In this document: piece by piece, positions 21,635 through 31,243 of the stretch
How the letters are laid out: each line of letters begins with the position of its first letter
Position numbering within the stretch: position 1 is the stretch's first letter
Origin: Saccharina japonica
Taxonomy: Eukaryota; Sar; Phaeophyceae; Laminariales; Laminariaceae
Reading direction: 5' to 3'
DNA: 64,000 bases
Assembly (NCBI GenBank): GCA_008828725.1
Contig: MEHQ01003017.1
Coordinates: 124,001-188,000, forward strand
Made by a program: the position numbers and the translations under genes
The notes under the pieces: generated by a model
The model's input: the letters and a program-made list of their open reading frames with translations, nothing else
What the model was told of the DNA's origin: nothing
Database searches by the model: none

Positions 21635-22201
21635 CTAACAGGACGAATTTTGTTTGCTGGTTTTATGTATACAGCGGGGAGAGTGTAAACACCGAGCGAT
21701 TTTCGTTAATTTTGATGGAAATATCTCGGTGAGATTTGTCCGAAAATCGCCATTTTCGTTGTGTAGTATCTCGGTGAAATCTGTCCGAAGTTTGCCATTT
21801 TCGTTGTGTAATATCTCGGTGAGATCTGTCCGAAAATCGTCATTTTCGTTGTGTGATATATCGGTGAGCTCTGTCCGAAAATCGCCATTTTCGTTGTGTA
21901 AGATATCGGTGAGATCTGTCCGAAATTCGCTATTTTCGTTGTGTAATATGTCGGTGAGATCAGTCCGAAAATCGCCATTTTCGATGTGTGTGTGCCCTTT
22001 TTGCTTCGGAGAAAATCGACTCGGAAAAATGTTCCCATAGGGTTGTGTTTGTTTTGAGTTTTTTGCGGTAAAAGCTTTACCACTCTGCCCGACACATACT
22101 GTAGTAACCTTTTCGATTAAATGTTGATGTACACACGATCCTTGTTCCGAATCAGAGTGGTATTCACTGAAATCTGCTGTTTTACTTTTTATTTTTGTCA
22201 T
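21635..22201 (-). CDS. Repeat-containing open frame (15-residue units), doubtful gene
   Basis: A 188-codon minus frame starts MTKIKSKTADFSEYHSD. Its middle is six copies of a 15-residue unit near HNENGDFRTDLTDIL. The 45-bp period keeps the frame open, and the plus strand is open too, so the frame may be a by-product of the minisatellite. Changes between units are mostly amino-acid changing, with no clear sign of selection. I recognise no family. Confidence 0.25.
   Translation of the reverse strand: MTKIKSKTADFSEYHSDSEQGSCVHQHLIEKVTTVCVGQSGKAFTAKNSKQTQPYGNIFPSRFSPKQKGHTHIENGDFRTDLTDILHNENSEFRTDLTDILHNENGDFRTELTDISHNENDDFRTDLTEILHNENGKLRTDFTEILHNENGDFRTNLTEIFPSKLTKIARCLHSPRCIHKTSKQNSSC
21715..21990. 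repeat. 45-bp minisatellite, six units
   Basis: The unit holds TCGGTGAGATCTGTCCGAAA and TCGCCATTTTCGTTGTGTAA. Its period is a multiple of three. Units differ by 1-5 bases. Confidence 0.9.
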
Positions 22202-22684
22202 GATGCGGTTGCTGTTTTACTATGTTTCATCATGATGCGGTCATTACGGCAATTTGAGTAGTATCTTTACCTTCCGTGCTCGCCCCGTCTACGTACGTAC
22301 GCCTGCCCGAATTTTTCTCGCCCGCGGGCACTATATATCATTGCTGCACCTGTTATATGCATCTCCACATCTGCCCCAGCATATCTGCTTTTGTATCTGC
22401 CATGTATACGAACGGTATGCTACGCATGCATGGTACGTACGGGGCCAGTTGTTTTATATATAATACGGGTACACATGTTGTTGCTGTTGATCTACAAGTC
22501 GTATTTAGTTCTATTTTATAAGTATGGACACGAGCACTGAGAAAATCAGAATGCTGATGTGACACGGGCATGTATGATACGTACACGGACGAAACTATTT
22601 TGGGAAGCCGTTTTTTTGAAGTTAGTGGGGAGCGCACCCGTTCCTACAGCTGTGCTTAGCTGTGCTGAGCTGCGCCGTGTTGTG
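22202..22684. other. No feature recognised
   Basis: Short frames on both strands without motifs. Confidence 0.35.
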
Positions 22685-23070
22685 CCTGAGGCGGTTGCCA
22701 CCATTCCACACCTCGGGCAGATCAGATAGATCAGATAGATCGGGCATATCAAACAGATCAGACAGATAAGATAGATAGTATAGATAATATCATCACTTCA
22801 GGATTTAGATAATTACTTCAGGATAAAAGATCATTCAGGGCAAACACATTCCTGGTTTGTGTTATCTATATCTAATATCACCGGGTGGGAGCCGTGTAGT
22901 CTGCATGATCTAGGAGATGTTTCCTGGGTTGGATCTGTGTGCTGTACAGATCCTGCGCCACATGTCCTAACGGCAGGTTGGGATCTAGATGATGTAGATG
23001 ATCTGTAGATGATCTGTACGATCTGTAGATGATCTGTATGATCTGTAGATGATCTATCTGTTCGACGTGT
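22685..23070 (+). mobile_element. Element F copy (plus orientation)
   Basis: ATTCCACACCTCGGGCAGATC at the left, CCGGGTGGGAGCCGTGTAG and TTTCCTGGGTTGGATCTGTG inside, and a GATGATCTGTA array followed by TGTTCGACGTGTGAAC at the right. Confidence 0.8.
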
Positions 23071-23461
23071 GAACTGCTCACTCGTTTTTTGCAATACGAA
23101 AATATCACAGTTTTTGCTTGGTACGACGTGCTGCTGCATCATTTTGCTTCTCCTTACAGTACTCGTAGGCCGTTTGGATTCAGGCAGCACTCGGACTGTG
23201 CATGGTACGCACGAGTAATGCTTGTATTGTTTAGTCTGCATTTCGACCATGTGCAACGCACATTCCAATCCAATACCAGGTGAATGCTCATTCTCGTATA
23301 CATATACGAGGTAGTCTCGGAGATAACTCGAAAGCCGACCCCTAAAAACAGCGACGAGTCGAACAAGTAGCAATGGTATACTAGCTGGAGTGGTCGTTGC
23401 TGGTACTTGTGACGTTGGATGTTGGATGCAGAAGGTACTCACTCAGACAACAGAAGACACT
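23071..23461. other. No feature recognised
   Basis: No gene or repeat recognised between element F and MITE-A copy 4. Confidence 0.35.
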
Positions 23462-23578
23462 AATACGGGACCATAGTAAATACTAGTAAATAGGGCCTAC
23501 GGTACACACACAAAAACCTATATGTTTACCTATTTTTACTAACAATATTTGGTCCTATTTACTTTGGTCCCACGCAAT
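23462..23578. mobile_element. MITE-A copy 4
   Basis: AATACGGGACCATAGTAAAT to GGTCCTATTTACTTTGGTCC-CACGCAATA. One terminal base differs from the consensus. Confidence 0.8.
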
Positions 23579-23749
23579 ACAGTAGAAGACAAAAGAAGTG
23601 GTTTCGTTTCTGTTATTAATAGAGATAAACGCTTGACACATATTTTGTTTTCTCTTTCTCTCTCTTGTTCCTGCTTCGTAGCTCTTGCGCTCCTTTTTGT
23701 TTTTCACGGATCTTGAACGCGGGTTCGTACAGATAGCTAGCTCTCCCTG

Positions 23750-23985
23750 TAAATGGTCTTTGCTTTCTTTTTTGTTTTTTGGTCGTGTTTTTTTGTTTTT
23801 TTTTATTTACTTTTGTGGGTCGTCACGTTTCTAGTTTTGTCTCTTTTTCCTTTTTTCCTTTTTCTTCCTTGTTTCCTTTTTTCCTTCTTTTTTTTTTTCT
23901 TTCTTCCTTTTTTTCCTATCTCGTTTTTTCTCTTTCTCTTTCCTTTTTTTCCTTTTTCCCTTTCGGATTGATTTCATTCCCTTTT
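23750..23985. repeat. Polypyrimidine tract of about 235 bp
   Basis: Nearly pure T/C on the plus strand (TTTTTCC, TTTCTC, TTTTTGTTTT). A Phe-rich frame here is compositional and not a gene. Long polypurine-polypyrimidine DNA can form triplex structures (general knowledge). Confidence 0.85.
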
Positions 23986-24357
23986 GGTTGAGGTGTACGA
24001 TGTGCCACAGCAGTCACGATGCATATCGTACTCTGTGTTGTACTTCGTATTTTGTGTATTATTTTTTCCCTGAGGTAATCTTCCACTCCAGAGTTGTTTT
24101 TGTTTTTTCGGAGCCTGTCCTGTGACCACGGACTATCTTTTTCGCGATCGGTAAAAGTGAGAACAAGAGCAACAACAACATCAACATGCTTGACACATGC
24201 TACTGCTGTACATGCTATCCTACTGTATACCAGGTACGCGGTAGGAGGGCTCGTGGCTTGAGGAGATATCTACTATTATTGATAGTAAGCCATTAGTACT
24301 ATTAATATTAGTAAGTCATTATTAATAATACTCTTTACAATAAAGTCACTATTAATA
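23986..24357. other. No gene; TTAATA-type short repeats
   Basis: 24270-24357 repeats ACTATTAATA and AGTAAGTCATTA variants immediately before MITE-A copy 5. Confidence 0.45.
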
Positions 24358-24495
24358 ATACGGGGGGCATAGTAAACACTAGTAAATAGCACCTACGGTA
24401 CACACAAAAACCTATTTATTTACAGTACCTATTTTTACTAACAATATTTGGTCCTATTTACTAGTGTTACTAGTGTTTACTATGGTCCCCCGTAA
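24358..24495. mobile_element. MITE-A copy 5
   Basis: TACGGGGGGCATAGTAAACA to CTATGGTCCCCCGTAA, about 138 bp, with both TIRs well conserved. Confidence 0.85.
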
Positions 24496-24567
24496 CAGCA
24501 AGTCACCCAAACACGAAAGTGCAACGCGACGGCTTGGGTGTACAAGGAGTAACATGTTGAACACAAC

Positions 24568-24778
24568 GATAAAGGCATGCCTTGTAGGGCAGGTGCCTTA
24601 TTGGCTATGTACAGTTCCTCGGTTTAACGGGTGTTCCACCGATAAGGCATGCCTTGTAGGGCAGGCGCCTTATTTCCTACGCACAGTTCCTCGGGGTAAC
24701 GGGTGTTCCAACGATAAGGCATGCCTTGTAGGGCAGGTGCCTTATGGCCTACGTACAGTTCCTCGGTTAAGGAGTATA
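24568..24778. repeat. 72-bp tandem repeat, three units, in a plus open frame
   Basis: Each unit has GATAAGGCATGCCTTGTAGG (which includes the palindrome AAGGCATGCCTT), then GCCTTAT and ACAGTTCCTCGG. The 72-bp period keeps a plus frame (24464-24844) open as 24-residue units, DKACLVGQVPY...TVPR. That frame starts inside MITE-A copy 5, so a genuine gene is unlikely. Confidence 0.85.
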
Positions 24779-25500
24779 CTAATAGTCAGTCAAAACTGTT
24801 TTAGGCCAAAAAATGCTATAAGGCATGCCCCATCCTGTCAATAGCACGCGTCTCACCTTGGGAATCAGGCTTACCTTACCGTAAAGAGCGTTGAGTTCGC
24901 ACCGGGGTGCGATCTCAGCGTCCGTTTTCTCGACCACGGTAAGGGTGCTGAAAAGTGGAACATTTTTATTTTTCGAATGGCTCTCTTTCGACCATATTTT
25001 TTCCGAAAACACGCTATTATTCGGTATTGGGAAACCTCCCCTCCCCGTTCTAAAAAAGTGGTGGGTTGACCGTCCGCTTCTGAGTTTGTTATATATGTGC
25101 GCGGGTTCGGGTCCCGGCGTGTCACTACTTTTCTTGTGTGGAAAAAAAAGGCTCGAAGGTTTCTGGTTTCCCTGAGTAGCAAGCGGCGTTTTGGCGAGGG
25201 GGGGGCCAAGGGGAGACCACTGTTGCTACAAAGTCGGGCGAGATTCCACGAACTCTGACATATACCTGAGAAACGATCGCACCCCCTGTGCGACAACCCG
25301 CGTCCATACTGTAGCGGCCTAGAGCAGTAGCTTACGATAAGTAAGCGTGGTTTTATCTACCTTCTGGGAAGAACGTGCTACAGCAGCAGTGCCACAGGTG
25401 TGGTCATGCTGCGCACCTTATCAGGTGTCTTTAGGCCGACGAATAAGAAATGATCTGATGAGGCTGATAATAACACAAGGCCCACTTTTGGGTGCAGACA
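24779..25500. other. No supported gene
   Basis: A 141-codon minus frame (24871-25296) is open but motif-free. GGGTTCGGGTCCCGG near 25101 resembles a tRNA B box, but no cloverleaf can be built around it. Confidence 0.4.
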
Positions 25501-25504
25501 TTGG

Positions 25505-25645
25505 ATTGTAAATCGTGCTCAGCGGCGAACGCCACACTAAATCCTACTGGTATATAATAGCGTATGCTCAAGGTTGCTCAAGGATGGTGTGTCACAACAA
25601 GGTTCTAAGGGTTTGCTAAGACTAGTAGGCGTTTCTTGTTGTCGG
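25505..25645 (-). mobile_element. D-family repeat copy
   Basis: GCGAACGCCACACTAAATCC to TAGTAGGCGTTTCTTGTTGTC. Related to 17510-17706 (same orientation) and, in the opposite orientation, 34340-34580 and 57155-57375. Confidence 0.6.
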
Positions 25646-25769
25646 GTCCATCACGCCTCGTTCCATTGCAACCTCGGACACACCTCATGCCCCAGAAGCC
25701 GGGCTGCTTGGTGCCGTAGCAGATGCTGTAAATTGTCACCGTCTGAAGTCCACACCTCAGACAGGTATG

Positions 25770-26200
25770 CTAATATACAGGTCAGATAGATTAGGTAGAT
25801 CATGCCCACTTCATGACATATAAGCAGTAGACCTTTCGAGGCAGATATATTCCCGATCTTGTATGATTTAGCTCATGTTGCCGGGTGGGACCCGTATAAT
25901 CTGTATGACATGATCTAGCTAGCACATGTTTCCTGGGTTGGATCTGCACTACGCAAAATGTTCTGCACATTGTGCACCCCTCGAACATATCATATAGATC
26001 ATTCCCGCTTGATGATCTAGATCCTTCAGGGAAGACAGATCCCTGGTGTGTGTGATCTGTATGATCTGTATGATATGTATGATATGTGTGATATGCATGA
26101 TCTGTATGATCTAGGGACACGTTGCCAGGGTTGGATCTGTACTATTCAGACCCTGCACAGCGCCTCAAAACGGCAGGTTGGGATCCAAATGATCTACGTT
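25770..26200 (+). mobile_element. Two adjacent element F copies
   Basis: The core GTTGCCGGGTGGGACCCGTA and TTTCCTGGGTTGGATCTG occurs at 25875-25960. A second, shorter copy follows, with a TGATATGTATGATATG array and GTTGGATCTGTACTATTCAG at 26130-26150. Both are in the same orientation. Confidence 0.7.
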
Positions 26201-26235
26201 GTAAACGGCGAGTTGGTGGTGTGTGGCGAAGTAAG

Positions 26236-26575
26236 CCGACTGGCTTGCGTGGCACAATTCGACGCTTGTCGACGAGGGAAGAAAGTGCCGAACCCTTCTC
26301 GCGATAAAAATGCAAGCCACGTACCGTAGTGGGGAGGGGGGGGGAGGGAGAAGAGCCTACTGAATGGCGTGTATCGTGGGGGGTACTCATGTCGTCCACG
26401 GCCGTAGTCGTATGACAATAGACCCTCACATCCCTACAATGCGGGAGGGGGGGGGGTGTACTTCATATTCATGCATGGCCGTAGTCGTATGCTCTACTAT
26501 GTGACCCTATATCCGAGTTACGACTAGGATGGGAGCAGGAGAAATAAGGACTACTATAACAAACGGGGTGGGAAT
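26236..26575 (+). mobile_element. SINE-S copy, split by an element E fragment
   Basis: 26236-26360 carries the SINE body (CGACGAGGGAAGAAAGTGC, TCGCGATAAAAATGCAAG). The next part of the body (CTATGTGACCC, GAGTTACGACTAGGATGGG) resumes at about 26493. The tRNA-like head is missing. Confidence 0.65.
26361..26492. mobile_element. Element E fragment inserted in SINE-S
   Basis: Contains two related blocks with GGCCGTAGTCGTATG, ATAGACCCTCACATCCCTAC and CATATTCATGCATGGCC, as in the terminal part of the long element E copies. It is bounded by CTAC on both sides, possibly a target duplication. Confidence 0.6.
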
Positions 26576-26843
26576 AAACACATATAGAAAATGTTACATA
26601 CAAATAGTCGTCGTCATCAACGAAAAAAGCACACATACTGTACATACGTAGACCCACAAACACGCCAAACACGCACATAGATGGAGAACTCCGCAAATTG
26701 CAACACGCGCCTAATAGGGTACCTATATAGTACCTACGTAGCCAACTACAAACTAGTCGGTGGGTTTTGTTTTGTGAGCGAACTCACAGCCTTGCTACAA
26801 GCAGTAGTATTTTTAGTACCGTCGTCATTCATACCAGGAAGAG

Positions 26844-27212
26844 TAGTGGTTCCTCTACAGTGCCATGGTCCCTCCATAGTGCCGGCTGCCCGCTACAGCA
26901 GGGGTCCTCCAGTAAGGCGGTGGTGTGCCAACGCAATATGACCGCCTTATAGAGGGAAGCCGCCTTATCCATTTCAGGTGTTGAATGCAATTCCCCAGTC
27001 GCGCCAAGCCATTTCGACCGCCTTATATCGGAATACCGCCTTATTCAGACCGCCTTATTGAGGGACCCCCACTTGTATACTGTAGTGCCTGTGAAATCGC
27101 TAGGCACAGATGGGGTTGAACCGGTTTGGCAGTGTGCGGAGTAGTGCCGGTTGCCGCTTTATAGGGCCGGAATTGTTGGCTGGCGCATGCCGGCACTATA
27201 CAGGGGCCACTG
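26844..27212. mobile_element. pogo/Tigger-like non-autonomous element
   Basis: Left end TAGTGGTTCCTCTACAGTGC; right end, inverted, CAGTGGCCCCTGTATAGTGC. Internally ACCGCCTTATAGAGGGA recurs in variants on both strands. TIRs of the form CAGT-(G)-CCTCTATAAG are typical of the pogo/Tigger branch of Tc1/mariner. No transposase frame is visible. Confidence 0.6.
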
Positions 27213-27334
27213 CTGTACCTAGTAAGAGAGCGTATGGCCGTTTTGATGTTCTTGAGGATACAGCTGCTGCGACTTCAGCCCAACTGGTTCACAGGAGACC
27301 TGTTTCTGTGCAAAAAATGACCGCAGAAAGCGCC

Positions 27335-27515
27335 TGCTATTCGCGTGTACGCGCGATTCGACGCGAGGCGACTAGGCAAATAAAATGCTGAACTCTTCCC
27401 GCGATAGAAATGAAGGAAGGCATGCACCGTAGTTGGGAAGGCGGGGGCGGGGGGGGGGGGGTTGCCCGTTATGTGACCCCGGTTTTTTGCGTTTGGAAAG
27501 GGAGGGAGCTGGGAA
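27335..27515 (+). mobile_element. SINE-S fragment
   Basis: CGCGATTCGACGCGAGGCGA, AAATGCTGAACTCTTCCCGC, a G run and TTATGTGACCCCGG place this in the SINE-S body. Head and tail are missing. Confidence 0.6.
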
Positions 27516-27589
27516 AGAAGGGCAAATGTTCGCAACAGATGCGATGGGAAATCTTAGAACCTAGAACCAAAAACGCGACGCTTAACCCC

Positions 27590-27780
27590 CTTTAGCCCTT
27601 AAAGTGGGACTGCTGTCTTAGTATTGTGGGGACAGTGAATCACTTGGAATTAGACTAGAGTCATATTTTGGTTTATGTACGTACAGATTTATCCCTTGAA
27701 GTGGGACTGCTGTCCCGTTGTGGGGACAGTAAATCACTTGGAATTAGACTAGAGTCATATTTAGGTTTACGTACAGTGCA
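27590..27780. repeat. N-family repeat, two adjacent copies
   Basis: GTGGGACTGCTGTC, TTGTGGGGACAGT and ATCACTTGGAATTAGACTAG occur twice, at about 27604 and 27701. Reverse complement of the CACTAATTCCAAGTA repeats elsewhere. Confidence 0.75.
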
Positions 27781-27783
27781 CTA

Positions 27784-27898
27784 TTACGGGGGACCATAGT
27801 AAACACTAGTAAATAGGACCAATCACATGTACAAAAACCTATCTATTACAGTATTTTTAACCAAGCATATTTGGTCCTGATTACTCTGTCCCCCCGTG
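27784..27898. mobile_element. MITE-A copy 6
   Basis: TTACGGGGGACCATAGTAAA to CTGTCCCCCCGTGG. Flanks C-TA and TA-G show a CTAG-like target. Confidence 0.85.
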
Positions 27899-28044
27899 GT
27901 AGTACCAGGGTGAACGTTTAATGTGAAAATTATGGGATCGTATTCAGGCCGCGCAATGTTTCACAACTCCGACAGATGGTGATGATGTAGAGCATGTAGT
28001 TGCTCGCCTGACGTTGTGGGAAAGGTTGTACAGGACCAGTAGTA

Positions 28045-28189
28045 TTACGGGGGGCCATAGTAAACACTAGTAATATCATAGGACCTACGGGACACACAAA
28101 AAACTACCCCGTACATGTTTCCCTATTTTCACTAGTAATAACAATATTTGGTCCTATTTACTAGTATTTACTATGGTCGTCGCCCGTGG
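28045..28189. mobile_element. MITE-A copy 7
   Basis: TTACGGGGGGCCATAGTAAA to TTTACTATGGTCGTCGCCCGTGG. The right terminus has a small insertion. Confidence 0.85.
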
Positions 28190-28194
28190 TACTA

Positions 28195-28370
28195 CATGTC
28201 CAACCCAGGAAACATGTGCTAGATCGTGCAAGGTATACGGCTCCCACCCGGAAATATGAGCTATTAATAGTCTATGACATGGATCGTACAGCTCAGGAAT
28301 GTACCTGCCCTGGGTAGCTTTGATGAAGTGGAAATCCGATGACCCGTGCGAGGTGCAGATGCTTTTACAA
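28195..28370 (-). mobile_element. Element F fragment
   Basis: TCCAACCCAGGAAACATGTG, GGCTCCCACCCGG and CCCGTGCGAGGTGCAG are F features in minus orientation. The usual GAGCTAGATC reads GAGCTATTAATAGTC (scar at 28261-28270). Confidence 0.7.
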
Positions 28371-28394
28371 GTAATTCTTCACGAAGGGTATAAA

Positions 28395-28510
28395 GGTCAT
28401 GTACAATAAACCCCGTCGCAGGCGCCGCAGGCGCGATCGAAGAATCACCCATCACACTCAGCTTGGAGAGATGAGTTTCGTCGAAATCCTCGATGTCACA
28501 GCTATATGTA
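28395..28510 (+). mobile_element. Element G copy 2
   Basis: GCGCGATCGAAGAATCACCC, CACTCAGCTTGGAGAGATGA and TCCTCGATGTCACAGCTAT. The terminal poly-T is missing. Confidence 0.65.
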
Positions 28511-28608
28511 CTAAGGTTATATACAGTAGGTGTGTTTTGTTTTTTTTTCTGAAAAGTCTACACGTAAAACACTATTCAAAGAAGGTTTATATAATATATA
28601 CTGTAGTA

Positions 28609-28723
28609 TTACGGGAGACCATAGTAAATAGGACCAAATATTGTTTCTAAAAATAGTAATATATATAGGTTTTGGTGTGTACCGTAGGTCCTATTTACTA
28701 GTGTTTACTATGGTCCCTCGTAA
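28609..28723. mobile_element. MITE-A copy 8
   Basis: TTACGGGAGACCATAGTAAA to TTTACTATGGTCCCTCGTAA with TA on both flanks. One of the cleanest copies. Confidence 0.9.
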
Positions 28724-28736
28724 TAGTCGTATCATT

Positions 28737-29075
28737 TATATTCTGTAGCTTAATGGTTAACCTCGAACACTGCTATTAATAGTGTTGATGTCATGGGTTC
28801 GATTCTCCGCATGGAGTTTTTACTTCTCAAATATGGACACCAGCTAGCGAGAGCGCCTATCATAGCGTCGGTAGGTATAGCCACAACTCGACGCGAGTCG
28901 ACGAGCGAAGAAAGTGCTGAACCCTTCTCCCGGTAAAAGTACAAGGCACGTACCGTACTCGGGAGGGGGGGAGAACAGCCTACTATGTGACCCCAGACAT
29001 CGCTGCAGTAACGACAATACGAGGAAGCATGAGCCAAAGGGGGCGATAATAACTGGGATGGGAAAAAGAAAATAA
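28737..29075 (+). mobile_element. SINE-S copy with intact head
   Basis: The head has a tRNA-like A box (TAGCTTAATGGTTAACC) and B box (GGGTTCGATTCTCC). The body follows with GAGAGCGCCTATCATAGCG, GAAGAAAGTGCTGAACCC, TATGTGACCCC and a GGGATGGGAAAAAG tail. The head contains a CTATTAATAG scar (28773-28782) between the boxes. Confidence 0.75.
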
Positions 29076-29106
29076 AAAACCGTCTGTGACTACCCCAAAT
29101 TACTAT

Positions 29107-29223
29107 TTTAATAGGGACCATAGTAAATACTAGTAAATAGGACCTACGGTACACACAAAAAATAATCCATTTGCCTAGTTTTACTAACACTCTTTGGTCC
29201 TATATACTATGGCCCCCCGCATT
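29107..29223. mobile_element. MITE-A copy 9
   Basis: TTAATAGGGACCATAGTAAA to TATGGCCCCCCGCATTA. Termini are degenerate. Confidence 0.75.
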
Positions 29224-30430
29224 AGTAGCGTCAAGTGTCAGCATGAGGACATGGGGCATGGGGACTTTTGGGTTCAGCCGTTCGTTTCTTTCTGGGTATG
29301 AAACGTTTTTTCGCCGCGTTTCATTGTTGTTGTTGTTGTTGTTGTTTTTCTTTCTTTCTTTGTTTTGCGTTTTTTGCCCCGGAAAAATGGAGGGGGTTAA
29401 ATGGTCGACTCCTGCGTTGCTCGGGTCGATTCAGATGTTGCTTCCTCGAGAGTGTCTTGATTATGGACGCAGATTAACCTCTCAAGATTGAGGCGAAGGC
29501 GTACGAAATGAGTTTGAAGCTTTTTCGACGACAAGCGCAGCCCGTTAGGCTCTCGTATAATATGCGTTTTTTTTTTTTTTTTTTTAATCATACGCTAGCT
29601 CATTGTTTGTGAGAGGGAACGAGGTGACGTCCTTGACAGCTCCAACCAAAGGAGTTACGAAAAGTTCGATTTCGGGACCCGTTTGTTTTTGTCTTTACCA
29701 GGGCGCCTACGTGGAGGCTGCAAGGATCGCAGTTTTGTTTTCTTCGAGAAGCTGACGTGTTTTTTGTATGTCCATACCGTAGCACTAAACGTAAACAGCA
29801 ATGAAAATACAACAATGGGTTACTGCGTTACTACTGCTGGCGTGTTTTGCAGGTGCCTCTCGAGTATTCCTGATTCGTTCCGAACGCCGAGTCGTATAAG
29901 TTATTTTTTTCAAAAAGTGCTCGTTTGTTATCCTGACACACGGTTCAGATCAGTTTATACTTCGTATACGTGTATACTTGTACGACCTGTTTGTTTTGTA
30001 CCTAAAACCAGTGACGGCTTTTCACGCCGGAAAAAATGCGATTTGATCGTGCGCCTTCGGTGTTATGATCGCGGTTAATCTCCTAAGATGCTCGTATCAT
30101 CGTAGCTGATCTCGCATATTATGACGATTGGTCGCGATGTGCGTACGTACGCGTACTTAAAAAAGCGGTGGGTTCGAGGAAGTTGTTTTTCCCTGCATCG
30201 AGCCGTTGTTGATGCAAGCCTGTTTTGTGTGATCACGGAGGCTAGATTGGTTTCAGGGAAATGAGCTGTTGTGAGAGTTCATCATCTTGACAACATCACC
30301 ACCGCGCTCATCAACATCATGACAAGATCACTACCGTGCTCATCAATACAAAGTAGAAAGAGCTCAGCACCGGTCAGGATGCGAGGACAGCTATGTATGA
30401 ACATATACTTTTATTTACGGGAACTTTACT
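29224..30430. other. No supported gene
   Basis: Plus frames at 29171-29491 and 29683-30078 are open without domains. Holds a GTT tract (29325-29345) and a T run (29567-29585). Confidence 0.4.
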
Positions 30431-30434
30431 GGGT

Positions 30435-30825
30435 ATTCACTTGACCCCTTTTGGGACCCCTTTTGAGGGTCCCCCTTTTGAGGGAGCACCTTTTAAGGGA
30501 CTTTTTTTTTAAAGGGACCCCTTTTGAGGGAAAATTGTTTTTAAAGGGACCCCTTTATAACCCGTTTACTACTGCAAAAAACAATCCTACACTAATTCCA
30601 AGTAATTATGTCCCAAAAAAAGGGGTTGCAGTACTAAATGGGTTAAGGGACTTTTTTTAAAAGGGAACCCTTTTCAAGAGACTTTATTTTTCAAAGGGAC
30701 CCCATTTAAGGGACTGTTTTGTTTAAGGGACCCCATTTAAGGGATTTTTTTTTTTAATGGACCCCGTTTAAGCGACTTTTTTTTAAAGGGACCCCTCTTA
30801 AGGGACCTTTTTAAGGGATACCGAT
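30435..30825. repeat. AAGGGACCCCTTTT minisatellite
   Basis: Irregular units of AAGGGACCCCTTTTGAGGGA type, alternating with T runs, about a dozen copies. Each unit is locally palindromic (AAGGGnCCCTT). An N-family fragment interrupts it at 30575-30650. Confidence 0.85.
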
Positions 30826-31222
30826 CACAACCATGCTACACTAAAACTTTCTGGTGTTATCAACCGTCTACGAGCAAAGCACGAGCGCTCAGCAAGCAGC
30901 AGCACTGGTAGGGTCATGTTGCCTGCGCCCGTGCGTGCCCGTGCCGTACGACTGCTTGGCATGGCACCTCGGAGGCCAAGTTGGATCAGACACATGCTAC
31001 GTACGTGGTACGATAAAGGTGCACGTACGGTAAAGGTGCGCCGTGATTTTTATGCGGGTGAGTGATCACTTGAGGGGAGCTCCATACCTCACCAAACAAC
31101 AGATTTTGGAGGGAAATAAAAGGAGCTATAGCGTAAAACTGCCCGCGCGGGCACACTTCCTTAGGTGTGCCCGCATTTCCAAGCACAACGACCAGGTGGC
31201 ACACCAAGCAGGCATGCCTCTC

Positions 31223-31243
31223 GTTAGGGTTAGGGTTAGGGTT
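31223..31243 (+). repeat. Interstitial TTAGGG repeat
   Basis: GTTAGGGTTAGGGTTAGGGT, three perfect units followed by degenerate ones (GTCCGGGTCGGGG). Confidence 0.8.

Noticed and set aside
23753..23991. Phe-rich membrane-like frames
   Set aside because: They are translations of a polypyrimidine tract.
31223..31243. Chromosome end
   Set aside because: Only three perfect TTAGGG units, with ordinary sequence on both sides.
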